Position numbers and translations under genes: made by a program. Below, piece by piece: positions 24,406 through 34,400 of a stretch of DNA of 64,000 bases. The stretch is from a candidate division KSB1 bacterium (lineage in GTDB: Bacteria; Zhuqueibacterota; Zhuqueibacteria; JANLFK01; Oleimicrobiaceae). Within the stretch, counting starts at the first letter, position 1. The number at the start of each line of letters is the position of its first letter. The notes under the pieces are model-generated. The model saw only the letters and a program-made list of their open reading frames with translations, did not search any database and was not told where the DNA came from. The stretch covers positions 33,645 to 97,644 of the forward strand of contig JAPDPR010000007.1 in the NCBI GenBank assembly GCA_034506335.1, given 5' to 3'.

Positions 24406-27342
24406 TCAAAACCCCAATCCCACGGTAAAATAGATCTCGCGTGGGGCGTTACGATAGGCGCGGAAGTAGCTAAGTTTATAGATCTTGGCCTGAGGGTCGT
24501 TTGGGTCACTGCTGGAGGGCGGCGTGTCCCTGCTGATGCCATACTCAACCCAGTTGCGCAGCTCCTCGCCCGCAAGTGGGGTAAGCCAGCGATCGTTCAA
24601 CAGATTCTCAATGCGGACCGATAACAGAGGTTGAAGCGAACCAAGCGGGACCCGCACCTGGAGGCCTAGGTCTGTCTTTGCCTCCAGTGGGTAGCGCCGG
24701 TTGTTGACTACGTCGGTGAACTCATCGTAGCTGGTCACATACGTGAACGGTGAACCACTGCGCGCCTGGTATATCACAGTGAGCACCACATCCTTCAGCC
24801 GCTCCCCTCCCAAGAGTTCTCGCCACACCCGGCCCGGCACCGTGTAGGAGAGTAAGGCGCGAAACGAATGCGTACGGTCCTCCTCGGTCAGAAAGTCGTT
24901 GGCGCTCCGGCGTTCCACTACACTGCGCGGGTCACTGGGATTTTCATAAACGTCGATGGCCCCATAGGCTCCCTGAGAGGTGCGGGCGAAAGCGTAACTC
25001 AAGCGGTATTTCCACTCTCCGGGAGCCACCCTTTCCAGCGCCACCTCTATGCCCCGTGAGGCACCGTAGCCGTTGTTCTCGTAGGTGAGGTAGTAAGGAT
25101 TCTGCGGCGCCTCCTGTTGCGAACCGGTAGGCGAGTGCACGCGCGCGCTTACCGTTTGGTTGACGCGGTCATTGTAGTAAGCCGCCACGTCCAGGCGATG
25201 CGTCCCGGCAAGACTCTGCTGCAGACCCACTTCGTAGCTTACGGTCTTCTTGAACCCCAGATCGGCATTCCCGTACATGCGCCAGCCTTGCCATGTGTTC
25301 TTGGAGAGCGCATGGCGGAAGAGCGGCATAGAGTGAAAATGGCCATACTGGAGACGGAAAGCCGTGCGCTCCCCCACCGGAAACGAAAGGCCAAAACGCG
25401 GCGACACGGCAAGATGACTTTTCGAGCGGCGCGTGCGTGGGTCCCCTACGTCGCCGACATACGGTCCTCCGCCCTGCCCTGTGCCCTGGTAGAACGGCCG
25501 AAAGCGGTCGACAGGGACGGGGGCGTTCATGTTGAACGCGTCCAGCCGAAGCCCAGCATTGACCACCATGCCTTGGAACTCCATCTTGTCCTGCGCGTAT
25601 GCGGCCACGTACAGTGGGTATGCGTGATAGTACTCCGCAAAGCCCGAATAGGCGACAAACGAATTAATACGCGCTCCTGACTCGCCTGCATACCGCGTGT
25701 CCCAATACTGCCCACGTGCGCCAAGCTTCAGTTGGTGTCGGGGAGTCACCTGGCTGGTCAGATCCGCGCTCACGTTCCACACGTCCGTCTGCGCGTCGAG
25801 GGCATACAGGGAGGTAAACTCGTAAACAATGCGCCGAAAGTCCTCATCCCACGGGCCCGCGGGCACCAATCTCGGGTCAGTTGCAGTAATGATGGGCAGG
25901 TTGCGCTCCACGTACCGCTCACGCTGATGCCATGCGGCGATTTCAAAGAACGTACGTGGGCCAAAAACCCTTGTCCACGAAAGCGTCCGCGCGGTCGTGA
26001 TCTCATCCTTCGGACTCTCCAGAACCAGGCAATACTTCCAGGTTGGATATTGCCCAATCACAGAAGCCCAACGGATATCGTCGGAGCCAGACCAAACCGC
26101 CCCGTGATGCGCCTGATACTGGCCCATCAGCTTGAGCTTGTCCGCGTTGCCTATTCGCCAGCTCAGATTCAGCACATAGTTCTGGTAGGTCTGCACCCGT
26201 TCTACGCTGGGAATACGAAGAGGGGCAGATCGATACTCGCCAGAGACGTAGAAGCGCAGCCGGTCGCCACCCCCAAGAGGGCCGCCGAACCCGAACATGT
26301 AGCGTTGATAGACTAGTTTCCGGTAGTCGTACACGCCCAGCGGATTAGAGGAATTGTTCGGCCCCGGGCTGTGGTTAGCGACCCAACGATTGTAGTAATA
26401 AGTCCTCAGCGAGTCGTCTGGGATGCCCGGCGCATTTTTGTCTCGCCACTCCTGCCACTTAGCAAATGTACCCCAGCGCTGCCATTCAATGGTCTCCGAC
26501 CCGTATAGATAGGGGCCGAAGTGGTACTTGCCCGGAGGACGTATTTCCACCCGCAGTTCTCCGTGGAAGGTCTCCTCACCCTCTTTGGTCACCACCTTTA
26601 CCACTCCCGACTGGGCGTTGCCGTACTCTGCACTAAAACCGCCGGAGATGATTTCCATCTGTTTTACACCCAACGGGTTAAAATCGTATTTCCAGCTTGT
26701 GTTTGACTTTTCACCATAGAGGTTGTAGCCGGGAACACCTGTGTTAGAAGCGATTTGCTCCACCCCGTTTATCTGGAATTGGAGTTCGAATGCTCCCCCG
26801 CCACGGATCGAGAAGGTACCATTGGGGTTACGGGTCACCCCGGCGTCCAACTCCAGCACCCGCCGCAGCCCCTCCACTGGGGCCGTCTCAATCTCCCGCG
26901 CCTCCATCACCTTTGCCGTCGCGGTCAGGTCCCGCACTACCGCCGGCCGTGCCGCTTCCACCACCAGTGGCGCCATCTCCAGGACCGTTGTTTCCAGGGT
27001 AAAATCGATGGTGGTCGTCCGGTCTACAACCACCGTCACCCCTCGCACCAGCACGCTGCGGTAGCCGATCATTCGCGCCACCAGCGTATAGGTACCAGGA
27101 GGCACGTTGAGAATGTAGTACTCCCCCTCCCGACCGGTTGCCGCACCAAGTGTGGTACCCTGGATGATCACGTTTGCCCCTGGTAGACCTTGCTTGGTCT
27201 CGGCATCGGTGACCTTACCAGCGATCTTCCCCTTCGGTACCTGGCCCGAAAGGTGTCCAGACCAAGTCAACAAGAGAAGACACCCAATTGTAGCACTGGC
27301 CACCCCACGGAGCGCCCGCATTCTGTTCTTCAGCACGTTCAT
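24406..27342 (-). CDS. TonB-dependent receptor with carboxypeptidase-regulatory-like domain, cassette 1
   Basis: A 978-residue outer-membrane transporter. A signal peptide (to about residue 34) is followed by a carboxypeptidase-regulatory-like domain, about 37-115 (GKIAGKVTDAETKQGLPGAN, YYILNVPPGTYTL). The plug is at about 130-255 (FSIRGGGAFELQFQINGV, AEYGNAQSGVVKVVTKEG), then a barrel ending YFTVGLGF. It is closely parallel to the cassette 2 receptor (47070-49973): both have an IRGGGA(F/Y)E plug motif, NTGVP, SWKYD(F/I)NPL, YRPPGQYHWG/IRPPGKYHFG and GVYDYRK. Its start overlaps the GHL10 stop by ATGA, so it is translationally coupled to the GHL10 gene rather than heading the operon. Import of an oligosaccharide is inferred. 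Confidence 0.9.
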   Translation of the reverse strand: MNVLKNRMRALRGVASATIGCLLLLTWSGHLSGQVPKGKIAGKVTDAETKQGLPGANVIIQGTTLGAATGREGEYYILNVPPGTYTLVARMIGYRSVLVRGVTVVVDRTTTIDFTLETTVLEMAPLVVEAARPAVVRDLTATAKVMEAREIETAPVEGLRRVLELDAGVTRNPNGTFSIRGGGAFELQFQINGVEQIASNTGVPGYNLYGEKSNTSWKYDFNPLGVKQMEIISGGFSAEYGNAQSGVVKVVTKEGEETFHGELRVEIRPPGKYHFGPYLYGSETIEWQRWGTFAKWQEWRDKNAPGIPDDSLRTYYYNRWVANHSPGPNNSSNPLGVYDYRKLVYQRYMFGFGGPLGGGDRLRFYVSGEYRSAPLRIPSVERVQTYQNYVLNLSWRIGNADKLKLMGQYQAHHGAVWSGSDDIRWASVIGQYPTWKYCLVLESPKDEITTARTLSWTRVFGPRTFFEIAAWHQRERYVERNLPIITATDPRLVPAGPWDEDFRRIVYEFTSLYALDAQTDVWNVSADLTSQVTPRHQLKLGARGQYWDTRYAGESGARINSFVAYSGFAEYYHAYPLYVAAYAQDKMEFQGMVVNAGLRLDAFNMNAPVPVDRFRPFYQGTGQGGGPYVGDVGDPRTRRSKSHLAVSPRFGLSFPVGERTAFRLQYGHFHSMPLFRHALSKNTWQGWRMYGNADLGFKKTVSYEVGLQQSLAGTHRLDVAAYYNDRVNQTVSARVHSPTGSQQEAPQNPYYLTYENNGYGASRGIEVALERVAPGEWKYRLSYAFARTSQGAYGAIDVYENPSDPRSVVERRSANDFLTEEDRTHSFRALLSYTVPGRVWRELLGGERLKDVVLTVIYQARSGSPFTYVTSYDEFTDVVNNRRYPLEAKTDLGLQVRVPLGSLQPLLSVRIENLLNDRWLTPLAGEELRNWVEYGISRDTPPSSSDPNDPQAKIYKLSYFRAYRNAPREIYFTVGLGF

Positions 27343-29894
27343 CGCACCAGCACCATCTTACGTGCATTGGAACTGCACACCTGCACGCCAGCCTCATCGA
27401 CGTAAACGAGTCGGCAAAAGTACAGGCCGCTCGGTGCCTGGGCAAGCGTCAGATTCACCCTATGGAGGCCCGGCGACGGCGCCCACGTCGTTACCGTGTC
27501 GACCTCCTGACCGAGCACGTTGAACACTCTGACCTGGGCAGTTCCTGCTCCCGGAACTACAAAGGGTACGGTGGTCACGTTGTTGAACGGATTTGGAAAA
27601 TTCGGCAGAAGGTGCGGTACGGGGAGAGCCCCTGAGTGTCCTTGCTTGATCACCGGTGTATCCAACACCCGGCGCAGGCGACATGCGTCCGCGACAACCA
27701 TTCCAGAATCGACGGCATTGAGGAGCATGACACTGGCAAACTCACCGGCGCGAAAGTACCTCCGGCCCAATGTGAGCCATTCACCGCGCCCTGCGCGTTG
27801 TTCACCGTAGACTGTGTCCTGTCCAAAATGGTGGAGCACGTAGTACGGAGCGCGGCGCGCAAGTTCCACAGTGCAATTCGGGATATTGACGCTAAGCTCA
27901 TACAGCCCATCGAGCATGACTTGCGTCCACCATTGGGCCCTGCTCTCCCCCTTCCCCGGTCCAGCCACCATGTAGCCCTGGCCCACAAAACCGCTCCCCT
28001 CCTGTGAAAAACTCCAGACGCCATAGAGTCGACACGTGGTGGCACTCTCGTCCACCAAGGTGGAACTGCGCTCGGGCGAGAAGCTGAAAGTGAGCTCCTG
28101 CGTGCGGCAAGGGTTACCTGCCCTATCCCGCACGCCAGGCAGACGGAGCCGATAGGACTGCTCGCGTGCAAGAGGAGTCACCTGAAGACACACAGCGGCA
28201 CCATCTGCCGAAATCAGCGTTGCCGTGAGCACGCTGGCATCTGGCTCCAAGGCGTAGCTGTCGGCTCGTGTGGCGCTGCTTGTGTCTACAGCTCTACTGA
28301 ACTTCAATTCGATGCGCACGCTGTCAGGCACATGGTAATCATCCAGCGTCAACTCCCGGACCCACAGCAAGCGAACTGCATCGGCAGTAACCCTGCCACT
28401 TGCCGCACCGCGGACTGAGATCGTCACCTTTCGTCCGTGGCGGAGGGTATCAGCGCACAAAAACACCCACGTTTCAGAGTTGCGTCCCTGGTCAACCAGG
28501 CACGATATGTCTCTCTCGCCTGTGGACACCCCGTAATAGACTTCTCTGGATGCCCCTGCCACAGCTGGCCAATATGCAAAGATCTCGTAGAGTCCCTCTC
28601 TCAGCACTCGGGCCTCCCAGAAGGCATGGGCATCTTCGGCCCCCGGCGGTAGTTGGAGGGCACCCCCAGCATATCCACTCTGGATCTTCTGCCAGGGCCC
28701 TGAGCACCTGAATCTGATCGGGTCTGCATCATCCACTATGAGCTCCGTGTGCGGCGGATAGGTTTGCTGCGCGAAGATATCTTGGCCGAGCGTCTGCAAC
28801 GTCTGTTCGTTCATCGCGCCGTAGTACCAGATGGTCACCCCTTTCCACCCGGACTCGCGCACACGCGTCAGCTGGAAGCGCAATGAGGCATCACCCTGGT
28901 AAGCAATCCCAGGGTAAAGCGCAAAGGTACTCGGCACCAAACTGCGGCACAGGTTGAGCTGGTATTGCAAATCTTGGTCTGGTAAGTAAAGCATCGGTTC
29001 CAGCGCGTCCACATAGCCACTGTCCGCCCACACATTCCATGCCTGGAGCTTCTCTCCAGCCAGGAGCATGTAGGGCGGTGCCACCGCGGCGCTCACCAAG
29101 AGGTCAGGGCGCAAGGTCTTTACCCGGCGGTAGATCCGCCGAGCCAAGTTTGTGGTCTGGTGCTCACGCCATCGACTCCATTGTGCCCATTCTGGATGTC
29201 GGGTGTCGATCAGAAGCGGGTCGCTCCCGCCTGTCTCAGCCATGTACCGACTGCGCGCCGCATCAGAGTACGAAAACTCCGTGGAGGGATATCGAATGCG
29301 ATCTGTCTCTATGCCATCGAGTCCTGGGTAGCGCGTGGCCACCTCTGCAAAAAGGTCTTCCATGAAGTGGACCACCTCAGGGTGCGCAGGATCGAGCCAG
29401 TGGAAGAACCCATTCTCGTTGGCCACCACGGAGGAGCCGCTGCGTCTGACGGCGAGCCAGTCGGGGTGCGCAGCAATGAGAGGCCCACGGTCGGTGCTAT
29501 CAGTGGGGTTAGTGTGCGCCATCAGACCATACTCGAACCAAGCAACCACTTCCAGGCCGAACCGATGCCCTATGTCGATGGCCTCCAACAGAGGATCTCG
29601 GCCGGCAAACTCCTCGCGCTGCTCAGGACCTCCAGCCGCTGCCACCACTGTGCTCGGATAGATGGTAGCCCCCTTGTAGTGGACGTCAACGAAGACACGG
29701 TTGAAATGGGCCCCAGCGAGCCGATAGAAGACCTGCTCCATGCGTGCCGGGCCGCCAAGGATCACATCCCGGCTCATCCAGACTCCTCGCGCCTCCGGCA
29801 TGGGCTCCTGCGGCCACACGAAGGGTACTGCAAGGGGCAAAAGAAACACACACGCCCATACCCCCCAAATGTCGCAAACCCTGGGGCACTTCAC
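27339..29894 (-). CDS. GHL10-family (DUF187-type) glycosyl hydrolase-like protein with sorting domain
   Basis: An 851-residue exported protein with domains in order. A signal peptide is followed by a family-10-like glycosyl hydrolase (GHL10, TIM-barrel) at about residues 35-380, with ARGVWMSRD, FNRVFVDVHYKG, VVAWFEYGLM and GLDGIETDRIRYP. Two golvesin-like/xanthan-lyase-type beta-sandwich segments follow (about 400-510 and 640-745, with GLYEIFAYWP and ADAVRLL), with a Big-type domain between. The T9SS-type sorting domain has NFPNPFNNVTTV and ends ARKMVLVR. Characterised GHL10 enzymes such as DigH of E. coli act on denuded peptidoglycan strands; many others are uncharacterised. It overlaps the upstream propeller gene by 4 bases (ATGA) and the TonB gene likewise. 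Cell-surface glycan hydrolysis before TonB uptake is plausible. Confidence 0.8.
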   Translation of the reverse strand: MKCPRVCDIWGVWACVFLLPLAVPFVWPQEPMPEARGVWMSRDVILGGPARMEQVFYRLAGAHFNRVFVDVHYKGATIYPSTVVAAAGGPEQREEFAGRDPLLEAIDIGHRFGLEVVAWFEYGLMAHTNPTDSTDRGPLIAAHPDWLAVRRSGSSVVANENGFFHWLDPAHPEVVHFMEDLFAEVATRYPGLDGIETDRIRYPSTEFSYSDAARSRYMAETGGSDPLLIDTRHPEWAQWSRWREHQTTNLARRIYRRVKTLRPDLLVSAAVAPPYMLLAGEKLQAWNVWADSGYVDALEPMLYLPDQDLQYQLNLCRSLVPSTFALYPGIAYQGDASLRFQLTRVRESGWKGVTIWYYGAMNEQTLQTLGQDIFAQQTYPPHTELIVDDADPIRFRCSGPWQKIQSGYAGGALQLPPGAEDAHAFWEARVLREGLYEIFAYWPAVAGASREVYYGVSTGERDISCLVDQGRNSETWVFLCADTLRHGRKVTISVRGAASGRVTADAVRLLWVRELTLDDYHVPDSVRIELKFSRAVDTSSATRADSYALEPDASVLTATLISADGAAVCLQVTPLAREQSYRLRLPGVRDRAGNPCRTQELTFSFSPERSSTLVDESATTCRLYGVWSFSQEGSGFVGQGYMVAGPGKGESRAQWWTQVMLDGLYELSVNIPNCTVELARRAPYYVLHHFGQDTVYGEQRAGRGEWLTLGRRYFRAGEFASVMLLNAVDSGMVVADACRLRRVLDTPVIKQGHSGALPVPHLLPNFPNPFNNVTTVPFVVPGAGTAQVRVFNVLGQEVDTVTTWAPSPGLHRVNLTLAQAPSGLYFCRLVYVDEAGVQVCSSNARKMVLVR

Positions 29895-31270
29895 TTGAGG
29901 AGCACCACCTTGGTAGTTGCCAATAGTTTTTGACCGCGAAGCTGGATTAGGTAGACTCCTGTGGCCAGCTGTTCACTTGAGAACCTCATTTCGTGCGGTC
30001 CCGCTTCCAGCACTCCATCGAGAAGAACCTGCACTACCTCACCCCTGGCATTGAGCACCTTCAACCGCACGGCTTGACGCTCTGCCAATTCGAACCTTAA
30101 GCGCGTGTCCGCGTTGAAGGGGTTCGGATAAACCTGCAACAAATCGCACGACTTCGGTGCTCCATGGAGTGCGGGGGCTACCTTTGTGCCGCCCCTCCTG
30201 AAGGCGAATGCACGACGGGCCCTTCCGTCGATCACGTAGGCGGATCTTTCGTCACTGCTCAACGCTACATCCGTTGGCTCCAGCATTGGGGCACCGCTCG
30301 GGTCGCGGCGAGACGAACTGAAACGGGCAGGGAGTTCCTCGAATTCTACTGCAAAGTTCCCCATCACCGAAAACACTTTAACCCAGCGTCGCGTGGTATC
30401 TGTGCCACACGCATAGAGGTTGCCACTCCGGTCGCAACAGAGGCCATAGGGAGTCCACCACAGCCAAGAGAGATCCGCAGCTACATCCGTGACCCTTTGC
30501 CCGACATACCCTTTCGGGTCAGTCTGCGTGCCCCCGGTCCACACGGCAACCCCACCCATGCGGCCCGTGGAGTCGCTGTTGCGGGAGGTATAGAACGGCG
30601 TGTTCGTCAACGAATAGTCGGCGCCAGGAATCACCGCGACGTCGCGGATGATGCTCCGGCCGGTCCCATCGTGGCCGCCCGGCTCTGACGGATGATACTC
30701 GATGGGCAAAATGGGCACCCAGTATCCGCGCGGCGAAGCTTGGTCCGTCATGTTGTACACGCGGATCGAGGTGCGAAAGGAGACAGACGCGTAAATGTAT
30801 TTGTCCCTGTTCGCCGACAACCCCAAAACCCAGGTACCATAGCCCGAGCCAGAGTAAGCGTTGCGCTGCTGCGGGTCGCCGTCCAGGTACTCGTACATGA
30901 TGGCCAAGGAAGGCGTGGGCGTCCCTGGCATGCGCGAAACCACATAGATGGTATCCCCGATAGCGGTGATCCCCCGCGTTGATTCAATGTTCAAGTCTGT
31001 GGTGTAGTCCACGACCAAGGTGAACACTGTATCACCAGGGCTCGCTTTGAACAAAGCATTCATGGCACCGGGTGTGGCTGCCGAACTTGAAATCACCCAC
31101 AGGTTGTCATGACTATCAAATGTGCAGAGGTAGGGGTGGACTAACGAGTCCGGTTGCGGAAAACGGATATCCAGGTGAGGCTGATAGACCCAGGGCTCCT
31201 GCGCCCAAGCGCGAATGCCGAGGCACAACACTAGCCCCGCGGCGACGACACACAAGACTCGTGGCTTCAT
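29891..31270 (-). CDS. Beta-propeller (NHL/SMP-like) secreted protein with sorting domain
   Basis: A 459-residue protein starting at ATG 31270 with GGAGGT 6 bases upstream. A signal peptide ends near RAWAQ. Residues about 30-370 have propeller-like repeats with the recurring pattern of an Asp/Gly turn before a short hydrophobic strand (SHDNLWVISS, CCDRSGNLYACG, SSDERSAYVID). No catalytic residue set is recognised. The last 85 residues are a T9SS-type A sorting domain: LLQVYPNPFNADTRLRF, VLNARGEVV, GVYLIQL and the end KVVLLK. It is the first gene of the cassette 1 operon, translationally coupled to the GHL10 gene. A carbohydrate-binding role is possible but unproved. Translation may be controlled by the hairpins at 31277-31310. 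Confidence 0.75.
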   Translation of the reverse strand: MKPRVLCVVAAGLVLCLGIRAWAQEPWVYQPHLDIRFPQPDSLVHPYLCTFDSHDNLWVISSSAATPGAMNALFKASPGDTVFTLVVDYTTDLNIESTRGITAIGDTIYVVSRMPGTPTPSLAIMYEYLDGDPQQRNAYSGSGYGTWVLGLSANRDKYIYASVSFRTSIRVYNMTDQASPRGYWVPILPIEYHPSEPGGHDGTGRSIIRDVAVIPGADYSLTNTPFYTSRNSDSTGRMGGVAVWTGGTQTDPKGYVGQRVTDVAADLSWLWWTPYGLCCDRSGNLYACGTDTTRRWVKVFSVMGNFAVEFEELPARFSSSRRDPSGAPMLEPTDVALSSDERSAYVIDGRARRAFAFRRGGTKVAPALHGAPKSCDLLQVYPNPFNADTRLRFELAERQAVRLKVLNARGEVVQVLLDGVLEAGPHEMRFSSEQLATGVYLIQLRGQKLLATTKVVLLK

Positions 31271-31276
31271 AGCGTA

Positions 31277-31310
31277 ACCTCCAATGGGAGGTATTCCGAG
31301 TCAAACCTCC
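31277..31310 (-). promoter_or_regulatory. Candidate Shine-Dalgarno-sequestering switch before cassette 1
   Basis: On the minus strand there are three elements in order: GGAGGT (31305-31310), ACCTCC (31287-31292) and the gene's own GGAGGT (31277-31282). The middle element can pair with either flank: a 4-base-loop hairpin hides the ribosome-binding site, or a 12-base-loop hairpin frees it. No ligand domain is recognised. Confidence 0.4.
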
Positions 31311-31420
31311 TCCAGCGTCCAGGCCGGCGAGCAGCACCAAGTCTTCGCGCCATGGACCTGCTGGCAAGAGACAGGGGTCATGCACTCTCCGGCCCTACTG
31401 ACTGCCATCCGCGGCACTCC

Positions 31421-31463
31421 TCCCGAAAAACAAGGGAGACATCGGCTCGCACCGATGTCTCCC
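31421..31463 (-). terminator. Rho-independent terminator of the 1867-residue protein gene
   Basis: A perfect 12-bp inverted repeat, gggagacatcgg (31434-31445) and its complement (31452-31463), lies 23 bases past the stop. On the minus strand it is followed by TTGTTTTTC. It separates this gene from the cassette 1 operon. Confidence 0.85.
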
Positions 31464-31486
31464 TCGATCGATGAACACCTGCGGTT

Positions 31487-34400
31487 CTACTTCACCAGAA
31501 CCATCCGTTTAATGCCGACAAAATCGCCCGCCTCGACCCGATAGAAGTAGACGCCGCTTGCGCAGTCTCTGCCGTCAAAGGTAAAGGTGTGCACCCCAGC
31601 GGGCAAGTGCCCGTGGAACAGCTCGGCCACACGCTGGCCAAGCATGTTGTACACAGTCACCTTCACCTCAGACTTTTTCGGCAACGCAAGGCGGAAGGTA
31701 GTGGTCGGGTTGAAGGGGTTCGGATAGTTTTGGGTCAGTTCGAAGCTTGTGGGCAGTGCCGCCCCCAGTTCTTCCACAGAGACTTCGATGGCCTTCTTGT
31801 AGTAGGCCGCAATCCACAGGTCGACGTCTATGTTCCAGGAGAAGGTTGGGTTGAGCGTGGTGCCAAAGTCGTTGTAGGAGCCATCGTTGAAGCGCTCCCA
31901 CGCCCTGTTGGCACCGTTGCCCTCGCCGTCCTTGTCCATGAAAATCGCGAATGCGTCGTTCGCCGTGGTGGGCCACTCGAAGCCGATAAACACCGGCCCC
32001 TTGAGGCGGAGCGGCGTGCTGAGGAAGAACAGGTTCCCGGCACGCGTGGTGTCCAACACATCCGTTGTGGTCACTAGTGAGGCAAGCAGCGAATCCGGGG
32101 CGCCGTTGGCCGCAACGGTCCTGACCACCAGCGTGAGCGTATCCGGTGTGTCCACGACCTCCTTGTACCCGAAGTAGTACCGGAAGCCGAAGAGTTCGTC
32201 ACCGGCCTTGAAGTCGAACCGCTGGTACTTGCCAATGTCGCCATAGCTGTTGGTACCGGCAATCCACCCTGAGCCGTAGGGGTTGGGCGCAAGGGTTGGG
32301 GTGTTGCCGTAGAACAGCGTATCCAGGCGCTGCACCACAAAGTTCGGATTGCTGGAGAACGCGGCAAGCCCGTTGTTGGTGCCAAGAATGTAGTAGATAA
32401 TCGTATTGGCGTCAACCTGGGCCACGTCCACCGAACCTGTGCCATTAAGGTTGGAAGTACGACCAATAGAGGGCGAGAAGGCGATCTGGCGGGCAAGGTC
32501 GTCTCCCCAGGCCACATCCACCACGATCAGCTTCTCGGCATTTCCCTCGCCACGCAGGTCCGGAATGTACCCGACGATCGCTTTGTGCTTGCCGTGCTCA
32601 AAGTACTTGATCTTGCTCGCGCCAGTCGGGAAGACCGTGGTGGACAAGGTGTCAATCACCGACCCATCGGCCTGCAGGTGCACCAGTGGCCTCCCGTACG
32701 ACTTGACGTACACGGACCCGTCACTGGCCTGGGCAATGTTGGGCAGGGTGCTGAAGGATCCGCCAGAGCCCAGTGTAATGACCTGGCCGGTGAAGGAGTG
32801 GCCGTTGTCGGAGGTGGTGAACTTGACGTAGCGGTCACTGTTCGCCACGCCCGCGTAAATGGTCAGGGTATTGTCGCTGGCCTTGCCGTACACACTGATC
32901 ATGTCTCCCATACGGCCCGAGGTTCCGGTGAAACTGATCACCGTCGTCGGCGTGGCCGTCTCGCTATCCCAGCGATACACCGTAAACGGCGTGGCCGCCG
33001 CGTCCAGCGTCATATTGCAGACAAAGATGACGCCGTCATCTGACACATCCACCGCATTGACCGGGAAAAAGCCCACCGGCGGCTGCGGAGCTTCCATCAC
33101 GCCAAGGCTATCGCCAGTGAACGCGTCGTAGATGACCACCCGATGTGGCATACCGGCACGCGTCACGACGTAGACCCGGTCGTTGCCGTTCACCTTACCG
33201 TAGGCCATGCCACGCGTATAGTTGGCGGCGGCGAAATATGCAGGGATGGTGCCAGCTGCTTGGGTCTTCGCCCACAACGGCGTGAGCTGGGTGGCCACTT
33301 CCACAGGCAGCACGGGTTCGGTGACAGAGAAGTTGTCAAAAACCACCGTGCTGGTCGTGGTATTGTAGACGTAGATGCCCGGGTAACCTTCGGTCAAGAA
33401 CGGGTTGGTATCCGCATATGGACAGCCAGGCAACAGCATACCGTCGATCCACACCCAGAACAGGTTGCCGATGACCGTGACCTTGAAGTTATGCCAACCA
33501 GTCTGCAGTGCCGGAAAGTCCACGCCAGGGTTCCAGTACTTGCTGATGTGCCAGTTGGCGCCATCGTACCCCTGCAGACGGATCTGGCCATTATCGCTCG
33601 CCGTGGAGTTGCGGAACACCACCCGGTAGTACTTCAACTCATCGTGCGCTGACTTGATCGCCAGGCCGGTATAGAGCGGGAACACCGGATCCGGGGGCCC
33701 GACCAGGTAAATGTCGGCGGAGATGGTGTAGTCCTTGAAGAGCGCGTTCTTCACGTGCGCGATGCCTGTGTAGCCCGAGTCGGTAAAGACGATCACGTGG
33801 CTTCCCCAGGCGCTGGCAGTGGAGTCAGCGACCTCAAGGGTTGCTCCACCAGTCTGGGCATTGAACTCCCAATTCAAGTCAAAGGTACCGTTCGTGGCGC
33901 CCTCGAAGATCGGAAGCTCGTAGACCACAGGCGGGAGAGGCATAAAGTCCTCCCGGAAGCGCCCACGCAGGGAGTAGCCATCGTCGTAGCGCGTCGCCGA
34001 GGTCGTGTACTGGTCGCACAACGCGATGAGGTTCATCGGCCCGGTTGGGGGCGTCCACCCATCAAGGTCAGTCTCCTTGTCGATGAAAATGTAGGTGGTG
34101 TCCACCCCATCCGTGACCAACACCCGGTTGGTGCTGCTGCTGTTCTGGCCTTCGGGAGGCCACGCCTGCGGGTTGACAATCCAGACGTTGTTGAGCTGCA
34201 CCAACAGCGCCTCGTTTTCCTCGTTCAGGTCGCGGATGGTGATCAGCTTTGGCGTCAAGACTATGCCGCTGTCAACCACGGTGACGTCGCTGGCCGACGC
34301 CGGCACGATCTCGGTAATGCCGCGGTACTGGTCGATCCTGCCCTTGACTTCGACAAGGTCTCCCACCCTCAGGTTCAGGCTCACCGTGCCCGAGTACAGC

